64,000 nt of DNA from Roseomonas sp. GC11 (GTDB lineage Bacteria > Pseudomonadota > Alphaproteobacteria > Acetobacterales > Acetobacteraceae), in assembly GCF_024437745.1 (NCBI RefSeq), contig NZ_JANFNY010000003.1, forward strand, positions 61,951-125,950, written 5' to 3'. The notes under the pieces are model-generated. The model did not search any database, was not told the DNA's origin, and worked only from the letters and a program-made list of their open reading frames with translations. The position numbers were made by a program, and so were the translations under genes. Below are positions 25,490 through 34,119 of this stretch, one piece after another. The first letter of the stretch is position 1. Every line of letters starts with the position of its first letter.

Positions 25490-26316
25490 GCACCGCCGCC
25501 CCCGGCGTGGCGCCCGTGGGACAAGATCCGGGGCGACAGGATCAGAGGTGGCAGGCGCCGGTGCTGTCGGCGCGGCAATTGGCGCTGCACCATCCGGGCG
25601 CGGCGCGGCCGGTGCTGGAGGGGCTGGATCTCGACCTGCATCCCGGCGAGGTCGTGGCGCTGCTCGGCCCCAGCGGCGTCGGCAAGTCGAGCCTGCTGCG
25701 CGCCCTGGCCGGGCTGGAGCGGCCGAGTGCCGGGCGGATCACGGTGCGGGGCGCGCCGCTCACCGCCGCGCATCCGCGCGTCACCATCGCCTTCCAGGAC
25801 CCGGCGCTGCTGCCCTGGCTGTCGCTCGAGAAGAATGTGGGCTTCGGGCTGGATTTCCGCCACCAGCCGCGGCGCGATGGCGCGGCGCGGCAGGCGCTGG
25901 TGGAGGGGGCGATCCGCGCCGTCGGGCTGCACCATGCCCGGCACCTGCACCCGGCGCAGCTCTCGGGCGGCATGGCCAGCCGCGCCGGCCTCGCCCGCTG
26001 CCTGGCGCGCGAGCCGGAGGTGCTGCTGCTGGACGAGCCGTTCGGCGCGCTGGATGAGGTGACGCGCGCCGAGATGCAGCGCCTGCTGCTCCAGGTGGTG
26101 GCCGAGCGCCGCCCGGCCACCCTGCTCATCACCCACGACATCGACGAGGCGCTGCTGCTGGCCGACCGCGTGCTGCTGCTGGGCGGCAGCCCGGCGGGGC
26201 TGGCGGGCGTCTGGCGCCCCGCCCTGCCGCAGCCGCGCGACGCCTTCCTGGCCGAGCTGGGCGCGCTGCGCGTCGAGATCCTGCGCAGCCTGCGCGCCAC
26301 CCTGCGCCCCCACTGA
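25486..26316 (+). CDS. ABC transporter ATP-binding protein, SsuB/TauB/NrtD type
   Basis: A 276-residue ATPase: Walker A GPSGVGKSS, Q-loop AFQDPALLPWLSLEKNVGFGL, signature LSGGMASRAGLARCLA, Walker [17 protein letters not shown]-loop THDIDEALLLADRV. The AFQDPALLPW loop and FGALDEVTR are typical of taurine/alkanesulfonate/nitrate importers. Signature Gln is replaced by Ala-Ser (GGMAS rather than GGMRQ), a mild departure. Overlaps the upstream gene (ATGA) and is followed closely by the binding-protein gene. Confidence 0.92.
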   Translation: MSTAAPGVAPVGQDPGRQDQRWQAPVLSARQLALHHPGAARPVLEGLDLDLHPGEVVALLGPSGVGKSSLLRALAGLERPSAGRITVRGAPLTAAHPRVTIAFQDPALLPWLSLEKNVGFGLDFRHQPRRDGAARQALVEGAIRAVGLHHARHLHPAQLSGGMASRAGLARCLAREPEVLLLDEPFGALDEVTRAEMQRLLLQVVAERRPATLLITHDIDEALLLADRVLLLGGSPAGLAGVWRPALPQPRDAFLAELGALRVEILRSLRATLRPH

Positions 26317-26329
26317 CCGGAGCCGCACC

Positions 26330-27520
26330 ATGGACAGCGAGATCTTCTCCCGCCGCGACGCGCTGCGTCTGGCCAGCCTCTTCACCGCCGCCGGCGCCCT
26401 GCCGCTGCTGCGCGCCGGCGCCGCGCGCGCGCAGGGCGCGGCCGATGCCCCGCTGCGGATCGGCTACCTGCCCATCACCGATGCCACGCCGCTGCTGGTG
26501 GCGCATGGCCGCGGCCTGTTCGAGGCGGAGGGGCTGCGCGCCGAGAAGCCCGTCCTGCTGCGCAGCTGGGCGCAGGTGATCGAGGCGTTCCTCTCCGGGC
26601 AGGTCGATGTCGTCCACCTGCTCTCGCCGATGGCGGTCTGGGCGCGCTTCGGCAGCCAGGCGCCGGTGAAGGTGGTGGCGTGGAACCACCTGGATGGTTC
26701 CGGCCTCACCGTGCTGCCCGGCATCAACAGCGTGGCGGAGCTGGGCGGGCGCACGGTGGCCGTGCCCTTCTGGTATTCCATCCACAATGTCGTGCTGGGC
26801 GCGCTGCTGAAGCGCCACGGGCTGAAGCCCGTGGCGCTGCGCAGCGGCACCCCGGCGCCGGACGAGGTGAACCTCGTGGTCATGGCGCCGGCCGACATGG
26901 TGCCCGCCCTCGCGGCGCAGCGCATCGCCGGCTACATCGTGGCCGAGCCCTTCAACGCGGCGGCCGAGGCGCAGGGCGTGGGCAAGGTGCTGCGCTTCAC
27001 CGGCGATGTCTGGCGTGACCATGCCTGCTGCGTGGTGCTGATGCAGGAGGCCGACCTGGAGCGCCGGCCCGACTGGTCGCAGAAGGTGGTGAGCGCGGTG
27101 GCCAAGGCGCAGCTCTGGATCCGCGCCAACCGGGCGGAGACGGCGCATCTGCTCTCGCGCGAGCATCCCAACCGCTACACCCCCCACCCCGCCGCCGTGC
27201 TGGCGCGCGTGCTGGCGCCGGAGGCGGCGGAGCGCGCCGCCTACCAGGCCGCGGGCGCCATCCGCCACGCCGAGTGGAGCAACCGGCGCATCGATTTCCA
27301 GCCCTTCCCCTATCCGAGCTACACGGAAGAGCTGGTCCGCCGGCTGAAGGACACGCTGATCGAGGGCAATAAGGGCTTCCTCGACACGCTCGACCCCGCG
27401 CGGGCGGCGCGCGAGCTGGTGGATGACCGCTTCGTGCGCCGCGCCATCGCCGATCTCGGCGGCCCCGGCGTCTTCGGCATTCCCGAGAGCTTCACGCGTG
27501 AGGAGGTGATCGAGGCATGA
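26330..27520 (+). CDS. ABC transporter substrate-binding protein, CmpA/NrtA/SsuA class
   Basis: A 396-residue exported protein with leader RRDALRLASLFTAAGALPLLRAGAARAQG. Mature motifs: LRIGYLPITDATPLLVAHGRGLFEAEGL, SGQVDVVHLLSPMAVWARFG, LGGRTVAVPFWYSIHNVVLGALL and YIVAEPFNAAAEAQGVG. GYLPITDATPL with the AEPFN pair is like the NrtA/CmpA and related anion-binding group. It belongs to the importer encoded on both sides. Ligand not predictable; a sulfonate, sulfur compound or small anion is likely. Confidence 0.88.
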   Translation: MDSEIFSRRDALRLASLFTAAGALPLLRAGAARAQGAADAPLRIGYLPITDATPLLVAHGRGLFEAEGLRAEKPVLLRSWAQVIEAFLSGQVDVVHLLSPMAVWARFGSQAPVKVVAWNHLDGSGLTVLPGINSVAELGGRTVAVPFWYSIHNVVLGALLKRHGLKPVALRSGTPAPDEVNLVVMAPADMVPALAAQRIAGYIVAEPFNAAAEAQGVGKVLRFTGDVWRDHACCVVLMQEADLERRPDWSQKVVSAVAKAQLWIRANRAETAHLLSREHPNRYTPHPAAVLARVLAPEAAERAAYQAAGAIRHAEWSNRRIDFQPFPYPSYTEELVRRLKDTLIEGNKGFLDTLDPARAARELVDDRFVRRAIADLGGPGVFGIPESFTREEVIEA

Positions 27521-28386
27521 GCGCCAGCCTCCCCCTGCGGCTGGGGCGGGGCCTGGTGTGGCGCCTGCCGGGCGCGGCGTGGCGGCGTGCCCTGCCCGGC
27601 CTCGCCGGGCTGGCGCTGCTGCTCGGGCTGTGGTGGCTGGGCACGGTGCCCTTCGTGGCGGAGGGCGGCTTCGCCCGCCGCTTCGCCCCCGGCGCCGCCT
27701 TCGCCAGCCTGTGGGAGCTGGCGGCGCAGGGCGAGCTGCTGACCCATGTGGCGCTGAGCCTGCGCCGCGTGCTGGTGGGGCTGGCGCTGGCGCTGCTCAT
27801 CGGCGTGCCGCTCGGCCTGCTGCTGGGCGGCGTGCGGGCGGTGGAGGCGGCGGCCTCCCCCGCCTTCCAGTTCCTGCGGATGATCTCGCCGCTCTCCTGG
27901 ATGCCGGTGGCCGTGATGGTCTTCGGCGTCGGCGATGCGCCGATCCATTTCCTCCTCGCCTTCGCAGCACTCTGGCCGATCCTGCTCAACACGGCCGAGG
28001 GGGTGCGGCGGCTGGACCCGCGCTGGCTGCTGCTGGCCCGCAGCCTCGCCGCCACGCGCTGGGAGACGCTGGCGCGCGTGGTGCTGCCCGGCGTGCTGGC
28101 GCCGGTGCTGACGGGGACGCGGCTGGCCATCGGCATCCTCTGGATCGTGCTGGTGCCGGCGGAGATGCTCGGGGTTTCGGGCGGGCTCGGCTATCTCGTC
28201 CTCGATACGCGGGACCGGCTGGCCTATTCCGAGCTGATGGCCGTCATCCTGCTGATCGGCCTGCTCGGCTTCCTGCTGGATGCCGGGGCGCGCGCGCTCT
28301 ACCGCCTGCGCGCGCCCGGCCATGCCAGAACAGAACAGGCCAGGGCAGGCGCGGCTGGTGCGGGGCAGCCTGGGGGGGCAGCCTGA
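27517..28386 (+). CDS. ABC transporter permease, SsuC/TauC type
   Basis: A 289-residue membrane protein with about six segments, starting at an ATGA overlap with the binding-protein gene. The coupling motif is RSLAATRWETLARVVLPGVLAPVLTGTRLAIG (EAA loop: key residues E-T-L-x(3)-LP-G). FQFLRMISPLSWMPVAVMVFGVG and VPAEMLGVSGGLGYLVLDTRDRL are family hallmarks. The C-terminus is a low-complexity Ala/Gly/Gln tail. It forms the channel of the importer with the ATPase at 25486. Confidence 0.92.
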   Translation: MSASLPLRLGRGLVWRLPGAAWRRALPGLAGLALLLGLWWLGTVPFVAEGGFARRFAPGAAFASLWELAAQGELLTHVALSLRRVLVGLALALLIGVPLGLLLGGVRAVEAAASPAFQFLRMISPLSWMPVAVMVFGVGDAPIHFLLAFAALWPILLNTAEGVRRLDPRWLLLARSLAATRWETLARVVLPGVLAPVLTGTRLAIGILWIVLVPAEMLGVSGGLGYLVLDTRDRLAYSELMAVILLIGLLGFLLDAGARALYRLRAPGHARTEQARAGAAGAGQPGGAA

Positions 28387-28422
28387 GCGGCCCGCCTGAG
28401 GTTCCCGCGCGGGCCAGCGCCC

Positions 28423-30489
28423 TCAGCCGGCCTCCCGGCCCGGCTCCGGCACGGCCGCGGCCGGCCGGGGCGGCGGGAGGCCCTCCGCCAGCAGGGCCTC
28501 GAAGGCCGCCGCCGCCATCGGGCGGCCGAACATATAGCCCTGCATGTCGTCGCACCCCTGCTGGCGCAGCAATTCCGCCTGCAGCGGCGTCTCCACCCCC
28601 TCGCCGATGGCGCAGGCGCCGAGCGCGCGGCTGATGCCGACCACGGCCTGGACGATGGGGCCGGCGCTGCTGTCATGGCCCAGGCGCTGCACGAAGGAGC
28701 GGTCGATCTTCACCTTGTCGAAGGCGAATTTCTGCAGGTAGCCCAGGCTGGAATAGCCGGTGCCGAAATCATCCATGGCGATCCGCACGCCCAGGCCGCG
28801 CAGGCGCTGGAAGGTCTCGAGCGTCTCCCGCGTGTCGTGCAGCAGCACGCCCTCGGTGATTTCGAGCTCCAGCCGCCGCGGCGGCAGCCCGCTCTCCGCC
28901 AGCGCGGCGGCCACGGCCTCGCAAAACCCCGCCTGGCGGAACTGCACCGGCGAGACATTCACCGCGATGGTCAGATGCGCCGGCCAGGATGCCGCCTGCC
29001 GGCAGGCCTCGCGCAGCACCCAGGCGCCGATCGGGCCGATCAGCCCGGTTTCCTCCGCCAGCGGGATGAACAGGCCGGGCGGCATGTTGCCGAAGCCCGG
29101 CCGCTCCCAGCGCAGCAGCGCCTCGGCGCCGATGATCCGGCCCGAGGCGAGATTGACCTCCGGCTGGTAGGCGAGGCGGAAATCCCCCTGCGCCAGGGCG
29201 GCGCGCAGATCCCCCTCCAGCGCCCGGCGCTCCTGCAGCTTGCGGTTCATCTCGGGGGCGAAGAAGCAATGGCCGCCGCGGCCATTCTCCTTGGCCTGGT
29301 AGAGGGCGAGGTCGGCATCGCGCATCATCTGGCCGGGATCGGCCCCGCTAGGATCTGCCCCGCCGGGATCTGCCAAGCCGGGGCCGGCCACGGCGATGCC
29401 GATGCTGAGGCCGACCATGGCCTGATGGCCGGCCAGATCCACCGGCGCCTCCAGCGCCGCGATCAGGCGCCGCGCCAGGACTTCCGCCGCCTCCGGCTGG
29501 CGCGCCCGGGCCTGGATGATGGCGAATTCATCGCCGCCGAGCCGGGCCAGGGTGTCGCTGTCGCGCAGCACCGCCTGCAGCCGGGCGGTGACGGCCTTCA
29601 GCAGCAGGTCCCCGGCGGCATGGCCCAGCGTGTCGTTCACCTCCTTGAAGCGGTCGAGATCGAGGCACAGCACGGCGAGCGCCCCGGCCTCCCGGCGGGA
29701 CTGGGCCAGCGCATGCTCCAGCCGGTCGGCGAAGAGGCCGCGATTGGGCAGGCCGGTGAGCAGGTCGTGGGTGGCGAGGTAGCTGGCGCGCTCCAGCGCC
29801 TGGTTCAGCAGCCGCAGCGGCAGCATCCGCAGCACGGCGAAGAGCAGCCCGCCAAAGCCCAGCGAGGCGAGGCTGAGCCACAGCGCGGCCAGCACCTCCC
29901 CGCGCAGGGAGCGCGCCGCCTCGGCCTCGCCCAGCGGCTGGCCCCGCACCAGGATGGGCGCGCGGTGGCTCAGCACGGGCCAGGGCAGGCCGCCCTCGGG
30001 CACCGCCTCGATGACCAGCCGCCCGCCATGGCCGAAGACGCGCCGCTGCTCGGGCGAGGCGCTGTCCACATGCGGGACGGAGACGCGCAGCCCCTCGAAT
30101 TCCCAGAAGGCGGGGTTGGCGCGGGCCAGCTCGGCGACCTCGGCGGCGTGCAGCCGGGCGCTCACCTCCACCGCGCCGAGCAGGCGGGAGCGCGCGGCCT
30201 GGAGATAGGTCAGCGGAATGGCCAGGGCGACCAGCAGCGCGGCGCCCCCGGCCATGCCCGTGACAATGCGCGCCACCAGGATGCCGGGCTTCTGCCGCGA
30301 GGCCCGCGCGCGCCCCGCCGGGACAAATCCCGCCGGGACAAATCCCCCTGGCCCGGAAGCGCTGGGGGCGGAGCCCACGGGCGAGGCCGGCGCGGCCGCC
30401 GGCCAGCCGCCATGCCAGGGCCACCCGCCGCGCAGGCGCAGCCAAGCCAGCAGGGCCTGCGGGACAAGCGGACGGAATGCCATGGCCAT
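28423..30489 (-). CDS. Membrane GGDEF-EAL protein (cyclic di-GMP turnover)
   Basis: A 688-residue protein. A first membrane segment (IVTGMAGGAALLVALAIPLTYL) and a second (ALWLSLASLGFGGLLFAVLRML) frame a periplasmic sensor of about 110 residues. GGDEF domain: LTGLPNR, DLDRFKEVNDTLGH, and intact ARLGGDEFAII, preceded by the inhibitory-site motif RDSD five residues before it. EAL domain: GAEALLRWERP, NVSPVQFR, LEITEG, DDFGTGYSSLGYL, KIDRSFV, GEGVET, all conserved, so phosphodiesterase activity is likely too. Tandem 15-bp repeats encode DPGGADPSGADPG and the N-terminal AGFVPAGFVPAG. Start at 30489 has GAGG upstream. Divergent from a small exported protein and TonB receptor. Confidence 0.92.
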   Translation of the reverse strand: MAMAFRPLVPQALLAWLRLRGGWPWHGGWPAAAPASPVGSAPSASGPGGFVPAGFVPAGRARASRQKPGILVARIVTGMAGGAALLVALAIPLTYLQAARSRLLGAVEVSARLHAAEVAELARANPAFWEFEGLRVSVPHVDSASPEQRRVFGHGGRLVIEAVPEGGLPWPVLSHRAPILVRGQPLGEAEAARSLRGEVLAALWLSLASLGFGGLLFAVLRMLPLRLLNQALERASYLATHDLLTGLPNRGLFADRLEHALAQSRREAGALAVLCLDLDRFKEVNDTLGHAAGDLLLKAVTARLQAVLRDSDTLARLGGDEFAIIQARARQPEAAEVLARRLIAALEAPVDLAGHQAMVGLSIGIAVAGPGLADPGGADPSGADPGQMMRDADLALYQAKENGRGGHCFFAPEMNRKLQERRALEGDLRAALAQGDFRLAYQPEVNLASGRIIGAEALLRWERPGFGNMPPGLFIPLAEETGLIGPIGAWVLREACRQAASWPAHLTIAVNVSPVQFRQAGFCEAVAAALAESGLPPRRLELEITEGVLLHDTRETLETFQRLRGLGVRIAMDDFGTGYSSLGYLQKFAFDKVKIDRSFVQRLGHDSSAGPIVQAVVGISRALGACAIGEGVETPLQAELLRQQGCDDMQGYMFGRPMAAAAFEALLAEGLPPPRPAAAVPEPGREAG

Positions 30490-30632
30490 AGCCTCACCCG
30501 GCAAAGCTGAAAACTTCCTGAACGCAGCCCCGGCAAAGCGGCGGGGCCTTCGCGTTTTCTTCAACCTTCCCCCCTAGGGTCCGCGTGGCCGCGGCAAGCC
30601 TGGCCGAACCGCTCCAAAATGGAGTCCGCGCT

Positions 30633-31235
30633 GTGCTGTCCCCCCCGCTTTCCCTCCGCAGGCCATGGCATGCGTCCGGGCCCAGGACGCGCCGGGGGGC
30701 CCTTCCATGGCGGCCCCTGCTGCTGCTGCTGGCGCTGGCCCTCCAGGCCCTGCCACACCGCGCCGCCCGCGCCGCCGAGCCCTCGCTCCGGGACCTCCAG
30801 GTGCTCGCCCGCAGCCTGGGCTTCCTGGAGCCCGCGCCGCGCGGCCTGGCCGAGATCGGCATTGTCTACGCCGCCGGCGACAGCCAGGGCGAGGCCGAGG
30901 CCCGGCGCATCGCCACGCTGTTCGGCGAGGGGCTGCGCGCCGGCAACCTGCAGCTGCGCCCGATCCTGGTGCCGCTCGACCGGGTGCGGGACAGCAGGGC
31001 CGCGGCGCTGCTGCTGGCCCGCAGCGCCCTGCCGCAGGCCCCCATGGTCGCCGCCGCCGTCGCCGGCCGCGCCATCCTCACCGTCGCCACCGACCGCGCC
31101 CCGATCGAGCAGGGGCTGGTGGCCATGGCCATCCGCAGCGAGCCGCGCGTCGAGATCGTGGTGAACCGCGCCGCCGCCCAGGCCAGCGGCGTCACCTTCG
31201 CCGCCGCCTTCCGCATGATGATCCAGGAACGCTGA
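30633..31235 (+). CDS. Small exported protein, YfiR-like in pattern
   Basis: A 200-residue protein from a GTG at 30633, with GGAG nine bases upstream. A signal peptide (PWRPLLLLLALALQALPHRAARA) precedes a mature domain: LAEIGIVYAAGDSQGEAEARRIATLFGEGL (read in parts), VPLDRVRDSRAAALLLAR, AILTVATDRAPIEQGLVAMAI and IVVNRAAAQASGVTFAAAFRMM. The closing VVNRAAAQASGVTF resembles the end of YfiR/DUF4154 periplasmic repressors of diguanylate cyclases. This would fit its place between a GGDEF-EAL gene and a TonB receptor gene. The resemblance is weak and the assignment is tentative. Confidence 0.65.
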   Translation: MLSPPLSLRRPWHASGPRTRRGALPWRPLLLLLALALQALPHRAARAAEPSLRDLQVLARSLGFLEPAPRGLAEIGIVYAAGDSQGEAEARRIATLFGEGLRAGNLQLRPILVPLDRVRDSRAAALLLARSALPQAPMVAAAVAGRAILTVATDRAPIEQGLVAMAIRSEPRVEIVVNRAAAQASGVTFAAAFRMMIQER

Positions 31236-31237
31236 CC

Positions 31238-33289
31238 ATGCGTGGCCCCGCCTGGATCCGTGCCCCGGCCATCGCCCTCCCCCTGCTGCTGCCCGGCCTC
31301 GCGGCGGCGCAGGGCCTCGACCGCGCCGCGCTGGAAGACCTCTTCGGCGAGCCGGTGACCATGAGCGCCACCGGGCGGCCGCAGCGCCTCTCCGATGTGC
31401 CGCTCGCCATGGACATCATCACCGCCGAGCAGATCCGCCGCTCCGGCGCGCGCGACCTGCCCGGCGTGCTGGCGCGCTATACCTCGCTCGACGTGAACCA
31501 GTACGACACGCATGACGCCGCCGTGGGCGTGCGCGGCTATGCCATCCCGAATTCCCCGCGCCTGCTGGTGCTGCTCGACGGGCGGCAGGTCTATCTCGAC
31601 GATTACGGCCGCACCGTCTGGCACCTCATCCCCGTCCAGCTCGCCGAGATCCGGCAGATCGAGATCATCAAGGGCCCGAACAGCGCGCTCTATGGCTTCA
31701 ACGCCGTGGCCGGGGTGATCAACATCCTCACCTACGACCCGGCCTATCATCCGGTGAACGAGGCCACGCTGCGCCTGGGCAGCGGCCATGGCCGGGAGGT
31801 CTCGGGGGCCACCAGCGCCCGGCTGGCGCAGGGGGGCGGCATCCGCCTCTCCGCCGGGATCCGCAAGGAAGACCGCTGGTCGCGCGGCGAGACGCAGCTG
31901 GCGCGCTTCTACGCGGCGGAGGAGGAGCCCTCCCGCTACCAGATCGCCGGCACCGCCTCGGTCGCGCTGTCCGACACGGTGCGCTTCGGCCTCGATGCCA
32001 GCTACAGCCGGTCCATCACCAGCGACTACCACCTCTCCGGCTTCTTCCTGCCCTGGGACATGCGCAGCTGGAGCCTGCGCGCCCGGCTTTCGGCCACCAC
32101 CGCCTCCGGCATCACCGAGGCCGCGCTCTACCACAACGGCCTCGGCAGCTCGCTGGTCAACACCTCCGGCCTGCACCAGGGCGTGACGGTCGCGCAGCTC
32201 AGCCACACGATGAAGCCCGGCCCCGCCCACACGCTGCGGCCCTTCGTGGAATACCGCTACAACCAGCTCAGCGCCGGCGGCTCCATCCACGCGCCGGCCC
32301 ATGGCTACAGCGATCCGGGCTGGCGCATCAGCGCCCAGATCGCCGCGGCGGGCGTGATGTGGAACTGGGACCTCACCCCCGGCCTGTCCTGGACCAATGC
32401 CGTCCGGCATGATCATTTCTGGCTGGGCGGCGGGGGTCATGACGCCCCGCTCTTTCCCTATGGCGCCACGCCTTACAGCGATGCCGCCTATGACCGCCAG
32501 CATGGCGGGAGCTCGTGGAACAGCGCCCTGCTCTGGAAGGCCAGCGAGCACGACACTTTCCGCGTGACCATCGCCCGCGGCTTTGGCGCGCCGGGCCTGA
32601 GCGATCTCGGGGCGCGCGCCTCGCCCGCCGCAGGCTCGGCCATCCTCGGCAATCCCACCCTGCGCCCCACCACGGTGGACAATTACGAACTCGGCTACCG
32701 GCGCAGCATCGCCGCCATTGAGGGCGGTGCCGGGCTGTCGCTGTTCTACCAGATGAACAACAACCTGAACGCTTCCTTAGCCTCACAGGTGACGATGCAG
32801 CCCGCGCTCGGAACCTATGTCCTGGTGCCGAGCAATGTCGGCAGCGCCGCCGCCTATGGCGTGGAAGTTTCCGCCAATGGGCGGCTGTCGGCGATCCAGG
32901 ACTGGGGGCTGGAATACCGCATGGCCGTGGCCGACAACCCGCCCGCCCCCAATATGGCCGGCTTCGGGCAGGCCTCGCCCCGCCACATCCTGGCCCTGCG
33001 CAGCGGCTGGACGTTCGAGCCGGTGCGGATCGATGGCTTCCTGCGCTATGCCAGCATGGTTTCCGGCTATCGCGCCACTCTGCGGAGCCTGCGCAGCGGT
33101 GCCCAGGCCGATTACGAATATATGCAGGTGGAGAACACCGCCACCCTGGCGGCGCGTGCCGCCTATCCGATCACGCCGGACCTGCTTCTCGCCCTGGAGG
33201 GGTCGAACCTGCTCACCGGCCACCAGCGCCAGGGCATCGGGCTGGAGGCAGAGCGGCGGATCTACCTTTCCCTCACGGCGCAGTTCTGA
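31238..33289 (+). CDS. TonB-dependent receptor (BtuB/CirA-like plug)
   Basis: A 683-residue outer-membrane receptor, starting three bases after the upstream stop with AGGA before it. Signal peptide: IRAPAIALPLLLPGLAAAQG. Plug: ALEDLFGEPVTMSATGRPQRLSDVPLAMDII, RRSGARDLPGVLARY, VGVRGYAIPNSPRLLVLLDGRQVY, IRQIEIIKGPNSALYGFNAVAGVINILT. The barrel ends in aromatic Phe (YLSLTAQF). The LEDLFGEPVTMSATG opening is that of receptors preceded by YfiR/DUF4154 and GGDEF genes. The ligand is unknown. This receptor is clearly different from the FhuA-like one at 3941. Confidence 0.92.
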   Translation: MRGPAWIRAPAIALPLLLPGLAAAQGLDRAALEDLFGEPVTMSATGRPQRLSDVPLAMDIITAEQIRRSGARDLPGVLARYTSLDVNQYDTHDAAVGVRGYAIPNSPRLLVLLDGRQVYLDDYGRTVWHLIPVQLAEIRQIEIIKGPNSALYGFNAVAGVINILTYDPAYHPVNEATLRLGSGHGREVSGATSARLAQGGGIRLSAGIRKEDRWSRGETQLARFYAAEEEPSRYQIAGTASVALSDTVRFGLDASYSRSITSDYHLSGFFLPWDMRSWSLRARLSATTASGITEAALYHNGLGSSLVNTSGLHQGVTVAQLSHTMKPGPAHTLRPFVEYRYNQLSAGGSIHAPAHGYSDPGWRISAQIAAAGVMWNWDLTPGLSWTNAVRHDHFWLGGGGHDAPLFPYGATPYSDAAYDRQHGGSSWNSALLWKASEHDTFRVTIARGFGAPGLSDLGARASPAAGSAILGNPTLRPTTVDNYELGYRRSIAAIEGGAGLSLFYQMNNNLNASLASQVTMQPALGTYVLVPSNVGSAAAYGVEVSANGRLSAIQDWGLEYRMAVADNPPAPNMAGFGQASPRHILALRSGWTFEPVRIDGFLRYASMVSGYRATLRSLRSGAQADYEYMQVENTATLAARAAYPITPDLLLALEGSNLLTGHQRQGIGLEAERRIYLSLTAQF

Positions 33290-33372
33290 GAGACCGTTTG
33301 AAAATACCGTTTAAGAATATCGGGCGGGTCGGTTCCGCGGGTCTTTTCCGCCCTTGCTTCGTTGGCGGGCTT

Positions 33373-33444
33373 GCCGATGCAACCCGCATCGGCGGCGCCC
33401 CACCCACTGAAAAAGTTTTTTGGTTCTTTTTTCCAAAAAAGAAC
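33373..33444. terminator. Family B AT-rich terminator element (33373-33393 and 33423-33444 hairpins)
   Basis: GCCGATGC/GCATCGGC (33373-33393) is followed by ACTGAAAAAG and by GTTCTTTTTT/AAAAAAGAAC around CC (33423-33444). The second part is the reverse complement of the left module of the element at 41283-41400. It lies after the TonB receptor and probably ends its transcript. The remaining sequence of the 222-bp gap has no gene. Confidence 0.7.
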
Positions 33445-33511
33445 TCTTCCTGCCCCGCCCTTTTCTTCCAGGTGACAGGCTTTCCCTCATCGACCAGGCC
33501 ATGGGCTGACG

Positions 33512-33962
33512 ATGCGCCCCCGTGCCAAATCCTGGTCGCTGCTGCTGGTGGTGCTGGCGAGCCGGGCGCATGCCGTCGAGCTATGCGCCGGCCCCGCGTG
33601 CCGCCGCGCCGGCGGAGCACCACCAGCACGACCACCCGGCGCCCCCCGCCGCGCCGCTGCGCCTCGCCACCCAGGCGCCGGGGCTGGCCGTGGTGCTGGA
33701 GCTGGTGCCGGGCCGGGCGGGCCATAACAGCCTGCTGCTGCGGGTGAGCGGCCCCGATGGAGCGCCGCGCGACCTGCCGGAGGCCGGCATTGCCGGGCTG
33801 CGCCGCCCGCTGCGGCGCGAAGCGCCCGGCCTGTTCCGCCTGGAGGGGGATGCGTTCGCCCGCCCCGGCCGCTGGGAGCTTCGCCTCGACCTGCGGCTCA
33901 GCGATTTCGAGCAGGCCACGCCGCGGCTGGAGGCCGACCTGCCCGCATCACCCGCACCCTGA
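33512..33962 (+). pseudogene. Secreted YtkA/CopC-like small protein with apparent frameshift
   Basis: From ATG 33512 one frame gives a clean signal peptide (RAKSWSLLLVVLASRAHA), then degenerates into Pro/Ala/Arg. The next frame, open to 33962, gives a His-rich start to the mature protein (APAEHHQHDHPAPP) and then a beta-sandwich-like domain: VVLELVPGRAGHNSLLLRV, APRDLPEAGIAGLRRPL, PGLFRLEGDAFARPGRWELRL. The latter resembles the C-terminal domain of copper-handling CopD/YcnJ and FixH/YtkA proteins. The two parts fit together only with a one-base change near 33570-33600, so this is either a pseudogene or a sequence error. Confidence 0.55.
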
Positions 33963-34040
33963 TCCTGACACGGGAAGAAAACACGCCACGTCCCCGCCGC
34001 CCTCCCGCCGGCCAACCCGTTTCTCGTCCCCCGCCTCACC

Positions 34041-34067
34041 TGCGAATTAGACGCATCATCATGATGC
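34041..34067. promoter_or_regulatory. Fur-box-like site plus dyad before the MFS exporter gene
   Basis: TGCGAATTAGACGCA (34041-34055) matches 12 of 14 defined bases of the TGCGAAT-N-ATTCGCA motif. It abuts a perfect dyad, GCATCAT-C-ATGATGC (34053-34067). TATAAG at 34071 could be a -10 element, which places the sites over the promoter of the siderophore locus. Confidence 0.6.
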
Positions 34068-34119
34068 ACCTATAAGCTCCGCTCCGGCCGCCGGGCAGGC
34101 GGCCCGAGAAGGACCGAGC

